DNA of 44,484 bases from Oscillospiraceae bacterium (GTDB taxonomy: Bacteria; Bacillota; Clostridia; Oscillospirales; CAG-272): positions 1-44,484 of the forward strand of contig SVRJ01000016.1 in NCBI GenBank assembly GCA_015064885.1, in the 5' to 3' direction. Within the stretch, counting starts at the first letter, position 1, and every line of letters begins with the position of its first letter. Of this stretch, positions 7,190 through 14,449 are shown piece by piece. Below the pieces are notes generated by a model. It saw only the letters and a list, made by a program, of their open reading frames with translations. It made no database searches and had not been told where the DNA came from. A program made the translations under genes and the position numbers.

Positions 7190-9676
7190 TTACCAGCCCC
7201 ATCCTCCGTACTTTCCTCCGTAGACGGGTGCCGAGTATACCTTGCTTATTTTTCCGTTCACTACCGCAAGACCCGTAGTCTCTATGCTCGCGTAGTAGAG
7301 CATATCTCCCGAAAGGTATATCCTTGCGGCATTCATCGCGTTCTTTCTCGCAGTTCCGTTCACAGAGCCGTTGGGCGACTGAGGCGCGAGAACTACGGGA
7401 GCCTTGATGATGTGGTAGAGCTTTGAAAGGTCGTTTATTACGTGGTGAGAGAGCTGAACTATATCCGCCTTCAGCGTGTATGCGCTGTTGTTGGCAATGA
7501 TAACGTTCATGGCAGGCTTGTTAACGTCACCGAGCAGAGCAAATTTAACTCCGTCAAATTCAACGTTTATTACCGAGCAGGAGTTGTTGTAATCGTTTGC
7601 TACCTCTGTATCCGCCGTTTTCGGATTGACTATATCCTCGTGTGTGTATATGACGGTTATCTTCGCGTCGGCAAGGTTTATTACCTGACCTGTGTGTATC
7701 TTTATGTATTTTACGTTATCGTCCTTGAAATAGGTGTTGACGTAGTTTATTATCTTTCTGTGGTTGCCTGCGCCCGTGGTGGCAAGAATGGGTGTGGGAG
7801 AATTGTGAGAGGGGAAGTTGTGGAATATTCTCTCGAGCGTGAGATTTGCGTGATACTTTTTGAAGAAGAGGCATACTCCCGCCATGTGGTCGGAATGTCC
7901 GTGAGAGATATACCAGCCCGCTATTCTTATCTTTCCGCCCTTGGGTGTTCCGGTCACGTCGTAGAGGAACTGCATAAAGCCGTCTATCTCTGCCGTGTCG
8001 AACTGCTGATATCCTCCGCCGTCCATAATGAATACAGAGTTGTCCGCAAGCTTCATTACGTACATCATACCGCAGTCTATCTTCTTTTCGTCATTCTTCG
8101 AGATGTTGACGCCCGCCTCGTTCATCGGTACACCGTACTGATAAAGAACGGTCGTCTCATTCGCCTTCTTCTTGTAGGTGTATCCGAACTCGGAGGGAGA
8201 CATATTGCTGTGGTAGTCCTCTATTATACGTACCTCCTTCACAGATGCAGTATAATAGGTGTATATTCTCTGACCGTTGAAGGTGTACTGAGCGTAGAGG
8301 TTTCCGTCGAGCGAATAGTTGTAGGTCTGCTTGTAGCCGTACTGCTCGAGCTTCTTTGTGTATGCGATGAATTCGGATTCGCTCGTTCCGGATATGATCT
8401 GCATATACGTGTCGTCCGCATCCGCAAAGGCAGAGCTTCCCATTCCGTATCCGCTTCTGTAAAGCTCCTTGGTCTTTGTTCCGCCGTCGTAGCCGGGAAC
8501 GCTTCCGAGAGGCTGACCTGCGTTTATCGCGCTTTCAAGAGCATTGCAGACAGAGCAACGCCTGTCTGTCGTTCCCGAGAGCGAGACGTACTTGTGACCC
8601 TCGTCACCGCCCTTTTCACTGTTACAGTACTTGCACCTTACGTGGTCGTTACACGTTCCGCTTCCGAGCCATACGTGCTTTGTGCATTCGTGCGAGAGCG
8701 ACGTGAATATCGGAGAGGACTTATCCGCAGGCTCGTCACCCGTGCCCTCCCATACTATGATGTTGTCTATATAGCCGTTCTGCTTACCGCCCGTTTTAAG
8801 GACGATAGCGGCACCGCCCTGATCCTTTGTAAAGTAATTCTTCGAGTCCGCACTCGTTCCGCTCGACACGAGAGTCCACTTTCCGCTTCCGGGGTAGCCC
8901 TCGTCGTTGACACGCATGTATACCGAATTGCCTTTCTCCCAGTCTACGACGTAGCGTATGGATATGCTGATATCCTTGAACGCCTGTTCACTGCTCTTGT
9001 AGTCCTTGCCGAGGAGCTTTTTGACAATTGAATTGTTATCCGTGTTCGCGGCGTAGTTTGCGCCTGCAGTGTCGTAGGTGTACCAGGAGCCTCCGTTGTG
9101 GCACTGATTGTTCGCAGTACCCCTGTTTCTGAAATGGAACGAGTTGTAGAAGCCTCCGTTATAGCTGCTGACTATTGCGATATATCTGTCCGCGGCAGAG
9201 GCGTCCGAATATATCAGATCGTACTGATAGGTATAATTATTTTCGTGATACGCGCCCATCTGCTCGCTCGTGAGCAGGATAAGATAAGAATCTGTTCCCG
9301 AGGAGCTGTTGTTGGTAAGATTCAGCATCTTACTTCTGCGGTGTATCTTTATCTTGTAGCTTGTGGTGTTGTCGGCGTACGCGCCGTCGGACTTTTTGTC
9401 TATCTGCCACTTGTATGAGGAGAGAATAGTACCCGTGTCGTCGAGAGAATTCAGATCCTCAAAGTCCTCGTAGTATATGACCCTCGGACCGCCTGCCTGC
9501 GGCTGATCTGTGGTCACCTCATCCTCGTTTTTCGTTGTATCCGAAACAGAAGTGTCGGGAACTGTGGTGACCGTTCCGGTATCTTCTGCGGGAGGAGCGC
9601 ACGAGATGATCCCGATAAGCATCGAGAGAAGAAGAATTAGTGAAAGCGTGATCCTTAGCGTAGACGTCTTTTTCAT
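7190..9676 (-). CDS. Exported lipoprotein, MBL-fold hydrolase
   Basis: An 828-residue surface protein. A signal peptide with lipobox ends IISC (C26), followed by a Thr/Asp-rich linker. Residues 65-320 look like a LamG/jelly-roll beta-sandwich ('YYEDFEDLNSL', ending 'GYIDNIIVWEG'). Residues about 325-385 hold C-x2-C pairs in 'CTKHVW', 'CKYCNSEKGG' and 'CSVCN', as in clostridial wall proteins. The C-terminal 290 residues are a metallo-beta-lactamase fold: 'FIMDGGG', then SHGHSDHMAG (HxHxDH, near 590-597), 'ALLGDV' and 'IVQLSHHV', most like ComEC-type or phosphodiesterase MBL hydrolases. The substrate is unknown and could be extracellular nucleic acid or a phosphodiester. The start is set by AAAGGAGA upstream. 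Confidence 0.88.
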   Translation of the reverse strand: MKKTSTLRITLSLILLLSMLIGIISCAPPAEDTGTVTTVPDTSVSDTTKNEDEVTTDQPQAGGPRVIYYEDFEDLNSLDDTGTILSSYKWQIDKKSDGAYADNTTSYKIKIHRRSKMLNLTNNSSSGTDSYLILLTSEQMGAYHENNYTYQYDLIYSDASAADRYIAIVSSYNGGFYNSFHFRNRGTANNQCHNGGSWYTYDTAGANYAANTDNNSIVKKLLGKDYKSSEQAFKDISISIRYVVDWEKGNSVYMRVNDEGYPGSGKWTLVSSGTSADSKNYFTKDQGGAAIVLKTGGKQNGYIDNIIVWEGTGDEPADKSSPIFTSLSHECTKHVWLGSGTCNDHVRCKYCNSEKGGDEGHKYVSLSGTTDRRCSVCNALESAINAGQPLGSVPGYDGGTKTKELYRSGYGMGSSAFADADDTYMQIISGTSESEFIAYTKKLEQYGYKQTYNYSLDGNLYAQYTFNGQRIYTYYTASVKEVRIIEDYHSNMSPSEFGYTYKKKANETTVLYQYGVPMNEAGVNISKNDEKKIDCGMMYVMKLADNSVFIMDGGGYQQFDTAEIDGFMQFLYDVTGTPKGGKIRIAGWYISHGHSDHMAGVCLFFKKYHANLTLERIFHNFPSHNSPTPILATTGAGNHRKIINYVNTYFKDDNVKYIKIHTGQVINLADAKITVIYTHEDIVNPKTADTEVANDYNNSCSVINVEFDGVKFALLGDVNKPAMNVIIANNSAYTLKADIVQLSHHVINDLSKLYHIIKAPVVLAPQSPNGSVNGTARKNAMNAARIYLSGDMLYYASIETTGLAVVNGKISKVYSAPVYGGKYGGWGW

Positions 9677-9752
9677 ATTTGTCTCCTTTTTTCAGCCTGC
9701 GGAAGAGATGAGCATTATCCGTCCGCATAAGACTTTTTTTCTTTAGTATAAA

Positions 9753-10718
9753 TTATAGCTTTCCGAACGGCTTCTGCCTTATAGGAAGCGCGTCGAGCAC
9801 CCTTGCCGCAAGATTTGCTATGACGACCGCAAGCGGGAACGCCGCCGCGGTAGAAAGCTTGAAGCATAAGAACACACCGAGCGCACCGCACAGCGCACCG
9901 TAAGGAAGCGAGAATTGCCTCCGGTGAGGAGCGTACGTCCTGTCCGCACAGAGGAAGAACGCACAAAAGAGCATCTGACCGCAAAGCCCGATAAAGAGAA
10001 CGTCAAAGAAGGGATTCGCGTTTGCGGAAAGAAGATAAGCGGCAACACACGCTCCGACAATGCACGCAAGAGGTATTCTTATATCTATTATCCTTCTGAC
10101 CGAAAGATAGATGCCGCCCGCAATTATCAGAAGAGCGGACGCACACCCGAGGGGCGCGCATACCTTTCCGAAGAGGAGATCGTACCACATTAGCGTGTGA
10201 GTGCTCTCTCCTACTATCATGTCCGGCACCGTCGCACCCGCCTCCGAGGTAAAGGGGAGAGTGAATGCAAATTCACCCGAAAAATAAGAGAGGAGAGAAA
10301 AGAGAGCCGCCGCGGCAGCCACCGGGTGTATCGGTGAGCGCGCTATGAACGTAAGAAAGTGCCTCAGAAGAAGCGAGCACACAAGCGCAATGAATGCGCA
10401 GTGCAAAAGATCCGCCCCCGGCGAGAGAAGGCACGCCATAAGTGCCCCGTATATTAGGGAAGACAGATCGAGCGCCCCGTAGATCCTTCCCGTAAAGGCA
10501 AACGAGCAGAGAAGATCCGAAAGGATGAATACCCCCACGCATACGAGAAGAACAAGCAGCGTCCTTACAGAATATACGTACGTGCTCCAGAATATACACG
10601 GAGCGATCGCTATAGCCGTATCCGCCATTATAACGCGTACTCTGTCAGACGGAAGCGTAGGAAGGAGATGCGCCTTCACCTCGCTCGGAGTAAAAAGAGA
10701 AAATATCTTACCTGCCAT
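9753..10718 (-). CDS. rnfD: RnfD-like membrane subunit
   Basis: A 321-residue, highly hydrophobic protein of the RnfD/NqrB family with about nine membrane helices. In Rnf complexes this subunit carries an FMN linked to a threonine in an (S/A)GAT motif. Here AGAT (T163) follows a region rich in S, T and E at the expected place. Its start overlaps the rnfC end by 11 bases and has AGGAGG upstream, so the two are coupled. The rest of the Rnf operon (G, E, A, B) is absent: the next gene downstream is an unrelated lipoprotein. Either the pair acts with partners encoded elsewhere or it has been repurposed. Confidence 0.87.
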   Translation of the reverse strand: MAGKIFSLFTPSEVKAHLLPTLPSDRVRVIMADTAIAIAPCIFWSTYVYSVRTLLVLLVCVGVFILSDLLCSFAFTGRIYGALDLSSLIYGALMACLLSPGADLLHCAFIALVCSLLLRHFLTFIARSPIHPVAAAAALFSLLSYFSGEFAFTLPFTSEAGATVPDMIVGESTHTLMWYDLLFGKVCAPLGCASALLIIAGGIYLSVRRIIDIRIPLACIVGACVAAYLLSANANPFFDVLFIGLCGQMLFCAFFLCADRTYAPHRRQFSLPYGALCGALGVFLCFKLSTAAAFPLAVVIANLAARVLDALPIRQKPFGKL

Positions 10719-11958
10719 CGTCTTCTTTTTCCTCCTTTTTTATAAGAAAGCTTGCGCGGACGTCTATCCCGGACGGGCATACCGCAGAGCAGCAGTTACA
10801 CCCGATACAGCAGTCGATGCCGAGAGAGGCGAGCTTTTTTTCGTCTCCCTTTGCCGTAAGCATGCGGTAAGGGGAGAGGTACATGGGACATGCATCCTCA
10901 CACCGCATACACTTTATGCAGGAAAACGCACGGCGCACGCGTACCCTGCCGCGGACAACTACAGTCCTTTCACCGTAATATATACCGCAGTCTTTAAGCT
11001 CAGAGACCGGGCGAAGCTCGAAGAACGCGCCGAGCGACGCGTAAAGAGCCTCGGGTGCCTGAGCCTCGGTAAGCTCGGAAAGCCCCGTGCCTATCGGGAT
11101 CGAGAGCAGAGATATACCGCCTTTTTTAAAAAAGGATATCAGCCTGTCGGTCATGGGAAGCCTTTTTATTACCGCATTGTATACCGCAACGCATGCCTCG
11201 GCGTCAAATATCGCACATCCGAAATCGGCAGGCGACTTGTCGGGCGGACATTCCTTCTTTATTGTTGCGTGCATAAGAAGCTTCTTGTCGCATATCGGAT
11301 ATTTGGCCTCGGAAACGAGGAGGACGGTGTTCTTTCCGTCAACAGCCCTCTCCAGCCTGCGTATTGTCCTTATATCCGAATCGTCAACAACGATGACCGC
11401 GCCTATAGCCAGAGACGCACGGATGAGCAGCTTTATACCTCCGATAAGCTCTGAACACATATCACGTACTATATACCTGCCCGCAAGAGAAATACCGTCC
11501 GCAGAGGTGCAGTCTATTATGACTCTCCTCGTGCCGTCAAACGCCCTCACACTCTCGCATACCGAGTGAGCACCGTGAGGACATGCGGGAGTGGCGATCG
11601 CCGCCGTGCGCATCATTTCGCAGAGAAGCTCGGGCGGAGTCTCGGAAAGAGGAGTCTCTATGTCACATGCAGAGATGAGAGAGACCTCTCCTCCGTCACC
11701 CGTGTCGGTTTCTATGACGATCGCATCTTCGGATATTTCTTTAACAGTACCGAATACGGAGGAGATAACCGGAAGCGCACCCGGGTCGTCGGAGAGCGCA
11801 AGAACAGAGCCTTTATTTACCTTCTCTCCTACCGAGAGAAGAGAAGAATAATTTCCGTCCTTTTTGAGAATAACAGTCCTTGGAGTAAATGCGACAGGCG
11901 TGTCTCCCACTGCCCTTGCCGCACCTACGGGAATTCCTCCGTGAAAAGTGTAACGCAT
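10708..11958 (-). CDS. rnfC: RnfC-like iron-sulfur subunit, divergent
   Basis: A 416-residue protein. The N-terminus (FHGGIPVGAARAVGDTP, 'VGEKVNKGSVLA', 'VFGTVKEI') matches the RnfC barrel-sandwich domain. The C-terminus has two 4Fe-4S clusters (CIKCMRCEDACP and CIGCNCCSAVCP, about residues 345-400). The middle is unusual: the glycine-rich GxGGAxFP flavin/NADH loop and the following 'INGAECEP' of normal RnfC are not recognizable ('ACPHGAHSV' and 'IDCTSADG' stand there). Soluble electron-input function may therefore be lost or changed. I use ATG 11958, about 9 bases after AAAGG, rather than the TTG two codons upstream. Promoter at 12015-12043. Confidence 0.85.
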   Translation of the reverse strand: MRYTFHGGIPVGAARAVGDTPVAFTPRTVILKKDGNYSSLLSVGEKVNKGSVLALSDDPGALPVISSVFGTVKEISEDAIVIETDTGDGGEVSLISACDIETPLSETPPELLCEMMRTAAIATPACPHGAHSVCESVRAFDGTRRVIIDCTSADGISLAGRYIVRDMCSELIGGIKLLIRASLAIGAVIVVDDSDIRTIRRLERAVDGKNTVLLVSEAKYPICDKKLLMHATIKKECPPDKSPADFGCAIFDAEACVAVYNAVIKRLPMTDRLISFFKKGGISLLSIPIGTGLSELTEAQAPEALYASLGAFFELRPVSELKDCGIYYGERTVVVRGRVRVRRAFSCIKCMRCEDACPMYLSPYRMLTAKGDEKKLASLGIDCCIGCNCCSAVCPSGIDVRASFLIKKEEKEDDGR

Positions 11959-12014
11959 AAGCAAAAAGCCTTTCTTTGTTTTCGGTACCGAATAAAATAA
12001 ATAAATTTATAAAT

Positions 12015-12043
12015 ATTATACTATAAAAGCGAAGATAAATCAA
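12015..12043 (-). promoter_or_regulatory. Promoter of rnfC-rnfD
   Basis: TTGATT (12043-12038), a 17-base spacer and TATAAT (12020-12015) on the minus strand, about 57 bases ahead of the rnfC start. It is divergent from the tRNA promoter. Confidence 0.8.
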
Positions 12044-12100
12044 TAGAATTCTATGAAATAAAAGAAAAAATTATTTTTTGCACTTTTTTTAAAAAAGTAC

Positions 12101-12129
12101 TTGACAAACGGTATCGTTTGTGGTATAAT
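12101..12129 (+). promoter_or_regulatory. tRNA operon promoter with internal dyad
   Basis: Perfect consensus TTGACA (12101-12106), a 17-base spacer and TATAAT (12124-12129) with extended TGG. A 7-bp dyad, ACAAACG (12104-12110) with CGTTTGT (12115-12121), occupies the spacer. The -10 box ends 13 bases before tRNA-Met. Confidence 0.9.
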
Positions 12130-12142
12130 ATTTAGGCGGTAC

Positions 12143-12219
12143 GGCGGAATAGCTCAGTTGGCTAGAGCAATCGGTTCATACCCGATAGGTCGTGGGTTCA
12201 AGTCCAACTTCCGCTACCA
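12143..12219 (+). tRNA. tRNA-Met (CAT), elongator type
   Basis: A 77-nt cloverleaf with encoded CCA. The acceptor GGCGGAA pairs with TTCCGCT (first pair G-T). The D stem is GCTC/GAGC. The anticodon stem ATCGG/CCGAT carries loop TTCATAC (CAT). It lacks the GGG/CCC anticodon stem and mismatched first acceptor pair of initiator tRNA, so elongator Met is likelier. Ile (lysidine-modified CAT) is less likely given the sequence. The T stem GTGGG/CCAAC has one G-A mismatch at pair 51-63. Confidence 0.93.
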
Positions 12220-12246
12220 GCCTTTTTAAAGGCTTTTATATAAAAC

Positions 12247-12262
12247 GCAGGAGTTTTCCTGC
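12247..12262 (+). other. Inter-tRNA hairpin
   Basis: GCAGGA and TCCTGC pair around GTTT between the two tRNA genes. There is no T-run after it, so it is more likely a processing or spacer hairpin than a terminator. Confidence 0.5.
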
Positions 12263-12269
12263 TTCGCGA

Positions 12270-12344
12270 GGCCCGTTGGTCAAGCGGCTAAGACACCGCC
12301 CTTTCACGGCGGTAACGGGAGTTCGATTCTCCCACGGGTCACCA
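12270..12344 (+). tRNA. tRNA-Glu (TTC)
   Basis: A 75-nt cloverleaf with encoded CCA. The acceptor GGCCCGT pairs with ACGGGTC. The anticodon stem CCGCC/GGCGG has loop CTTTCAC (TTC). The T stem is a perfect GGGAG/CTCCC. It is co-transcribed with tRNA-Met, 50 bases downstream. Confidence 0.96.
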
Positions 12345-12345
12345 A

Positions 12346-12388
12346 AAAATAAAACATCCGAACCTATAGGTTCGGATGTTTTATTTTT
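12346..12388 (+). terminator. Terminator of the tRNA operon
   Basis: A 14-bp perfect stem (12351-12364 with 12369-12382), TATA loop, A-rich before and TTTTATTTTT after. It starts right after the tRNA-Glu CCA. Confidence 0.92.
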
Positions 12389-12403
12389 ATCAAAGCGAAG
12401 AAG

Positions 12404-12520
12404 GAGGCTTGGTACGGCATCCGTCGCTTACGAGGCATGGAATCACGTCGAAGACGTGTATGTCATCACGCGACAGCGTGTATACGCGTCTCCCTGCGGC
12501 TTGATTCCATACCGCAAGCC
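12404..12520. repeat. Multi-hairpin palindromic repeat element
   Basis: Nested inverted repeats with no gene. GGCTTG (12406-12411) pairs with CAAGCC (12515-12520). GGCATGGAATCA (12434-12445) pairs with TGATTCCATACC (12502-12513) with one mismatch. Two inner hairpins are CACGTC-GAA-GACGTG (12444-12458) and CACGC-GACA-GCGTG (12467-12480). The shape resembles non-autonomous palindromic repeats (MITE or BIME type). It runs directly into the 61-bp repeat copy 1. Confidence 0.6.
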
Positions 12521-12576
12521 TACCGCCCCCAACGATCCTGACTTATCGTCTGTCGTCGGAGGCGGTGCTTTTTATT
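12516..12576. repeat. 61-bp direct repeat, copy 1
   Basis: Identical to 17878-17938 except T12556 against C17918. It holds a stem of ACCGCC with GGCGGT, an inner ACGAT/ATCGT pair and a terminal TTTTTATT on the plus strand, giving a terminator-like shape. Its end includes the stop codon of the downstream ABC gene. Confidence 0.9.
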
Positions 12577-14449
12577 TCGTGTAATACTGCGCCTGTGCGT
12601 GCCAAAGCTCGTAATACTTTCCGCTTTCGTCGGCAACGAGCGAAGCGTGAGTTCCTTGTTGAATGACAGCACCCTCGTGGAATACGGCGATCTCGTCACA
12701 GAACTTACAAGAGGACAGACGATGGGAGATATAGATTGCGGTCTTGTCGCCTGCAATCTCGTCAAACTTTCCGTAGATCTCTGCTTCGGCAATCGGATCG
12801 AGAGCTGCCGTAGGCTCGTCAAGGATAATGAACGGAGCGTCCTTGTAGAGCGCACGGGCAATGGCGATTTTCTGAGCTTCACCGCCCGAAACGTCAACAC
12901 CATCTTTGGTATCGTAATCCTTGTAGAGATAGGTTTCAGTTCCGTTCTTCATTTTGGCAAGTCTATCGGAGAATCCTGCCTTTTCAAGGCACTCCGTAAC
13001 AAGCTCCTTGTTGTAATCAATTTTGCCGGCTACATTCTCACCGAGCTTCAAGCTGAGTAACTTGAAGTCCTGGAATACCACGGAGAAGATGTCCATGTAT
13101 TCACGATAGTTGTACTTGCGAATATCAATGCCGTTGAGCAGGATTTCACCCTCGGTAGGATCATACAAACGGCACAGGAGTTTGATAAACGTGGTTTTAC
13201 CCGAACCGTTCATACCGACAACGGCAAGGCGTTTGCCGATTTCAAATTTCATATTGACGTTGCGGAGAGCATAGTTGTCGCTACCGGGATATTTGAAAGA
13301 AACGTTGCGGAACTCAACTTGATATTTTCTGTCACGGCGTTTTTCAACCGTAAGACTGCCTTGATACATTTTGTCGGGAATATCCAAATATTCAAGTGTC
13401 AGCTTAAGGAACGGTGCATTGTTACGCATCAGTCCAAGGGTGGATATGAGGCTTGACATACCGCCCGACACCTTTGTGATAGAAGCAACATACTGTGTAA
13501 CCGAGCCAAGTCCGAACGCACCTGCCAATGCTTTAAGACATACGAAGAGATATACAACTCCTGTGAAGATAATCGACACGGCGGCAGAGGCAGCAGCATA
13601 CAAGCCCATAGAACCCCAAGCGAAGTGAGCAAATAAGCCGTTGGAGCCGAAGGTATCTTCTTTGTTTCGATTATATCTGTCGCATATCTTATCCTGGCGG
13701 TACATTCTCATGTCTGTTCCAAGTTCGGTGTAGTATCCAAGATAGCCGAAGAAAGAAAACAAACGGTTTCCAAGGTTATGAGAATCTGCGTATTTAGCGT
13801 AATAGCTGCCCGCCTTGTTGTTTAGGATCGGGGCGATAAACGTAACAGCCAACATCAGAACGATCACGGCAATAACGACTAACGGATTGTTCAATATTAT
13901 TAGCGAACCCGATTCGGCAGGAACCTTGCTGATAAATAACGACACGGTAAGTGCAAGACCACCGAAAACGGTTAATACGTTTGAGCATAGCTTTTCGTAA
14001 CACTCAATTACATAGTAAAGTCCCCAACCGCCTCCGTTCAGATTTTGGCGGATGGTAGATAAAAGCTCCGACGTATGCGTATCATCAAGATTGACGTAAT
14101 CTGTGTCAAGCATCTTTTCAGAAATAATATGCTCAACCTTTAACCACACACCTGCATTTTGTGTTTCTTTCCACTTACCGAGAAGTGCCGTAACCAAAGC
14201 AATTATGGCAGCAGAAGCAAGAGTGATGACAACAAGCATTTGAAGTCGCTGTACATCCCTGTTTCCCACAAGCTCATCCACAACAAGTGCGGAGAGAAAA
14301 ATTCCAACGTAGGGAGTAAGAGCGTTCCAAATCACGCTGATAAAACGAGAAACCACCATTTGGGGATAACGCTCATAAAACAGCTTTAGTCCTCGGATAT
14401 TCATCTGAAAGACTTCTTTCCAAGACATTCGTTTTTCAGTTTTCTTCAT
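12572..14449 (-). CDS. ABC exporter half-transporter, second of pair
   Basis: A 625-residue fused permease/ATPase of the type I exporter class. Residues 1 to about 335 hold six membrane helices. The ATPase follows: Walker A GMNGSGKTT (about 412-420), Q-loop VFQDF, signature DVSGGEAQ (about 517-524), Walker B FIILDEPTAALD and switch ISHRLSS. All catalytic residues are present. The start is ATG 14449, preceded by GGAGAGG, and overlaps the end of the first transporter by 14 bases, so they probably form a heterodimer. The substrate is unknown; lipids, peptides and drugs are typical for this class. Codon use is less AGA/ATA-rich than in neighbouring host genes. Confidence 0.92.
   Translation of the reverse strand: MKKTEKRMSWKEVFQMNIRGLKLFYERYPQMVVSRFISVIWNALTPYVGIFLSALVVDELVGNRDVQRLQMLVVITLASAAIIALVTALLGKWKETQNAGVWLKVEHIISEKMLDTDYVNLDDTHTSELLSTIRQNLNGGGWGLYYVIECYEKLCSNVLTVFGGLALTVSLFISKVPAESGSLIILNNPLVVIAVIVLMLAVTFIAPILNNKAGSYYAKYADSHNLGNRLFSFFGYLGYYTELGTDMRMYRQDKICDRYNRNKEDTFGSNGLFAHFAWGSMGLYAAASAAVSIIFTGVVYLFVCLKALAGAFGLGSVTQYVASITKVSGGMSSLISTLGLMRNNAPFLKLTLEYLDIPDKMYQGSLTVEKRRDRKYQVEFRNVSFKYPGSDNYALRNVNMKFEIGKRLAVVGMNGSGKTTFIKLLCRLYDPTEGEILLNGIDIRKYNYREYMDIFSVVFQDFKLLSLKLGENVAGKIDYNKELVTECLEKAGFSDRLAKMKNGTETYLYKDYDTKDGVDVSGGEAQKIAIARALYKDAPFIILDEPTAALDPIAEAEIYGKFDEIAGDKTAIYISHRLSSCKFCDEIAVFHEGAVIQQGTHASLVADESGKYYELWHAQAQYYTK

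Noticed and set aside
7442-9031. 529-codon plus-strand open frame
   Set aside because: It is antisense to the MBL-fold lipoprotein gene, has low-complexity V/Y/R-rich text and no domain. The minus-strand gene has a signal peptide, motifs, ribosome site and terminator.
7190-9676. Metallo-beta-lactamase resistance enzyme
   Set aside because: The MBL fold is of the ComEC-like type and fused to surface domains; the fold alone does not imply antibiotic hydrolysis.
10525-11454. 309-codon plus-strand open frame
   Set aside because: Antisense to rnfC-rnfD, which have overlapping starts, iron-sulfur motifs and a promoter.
12143-12219. Initiator tRNA-fMet
   Set aside because: The anticodon stem is ATCGG/CCGAT and not the GGG/CCC type, and the acceptor start is paired.
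12192-12584. 130-codon plus-strand open frame
   Set aside because: It spans the tRNA genes, their terminator and the palindromic repeat; the protein text is a by-product of the repeats.
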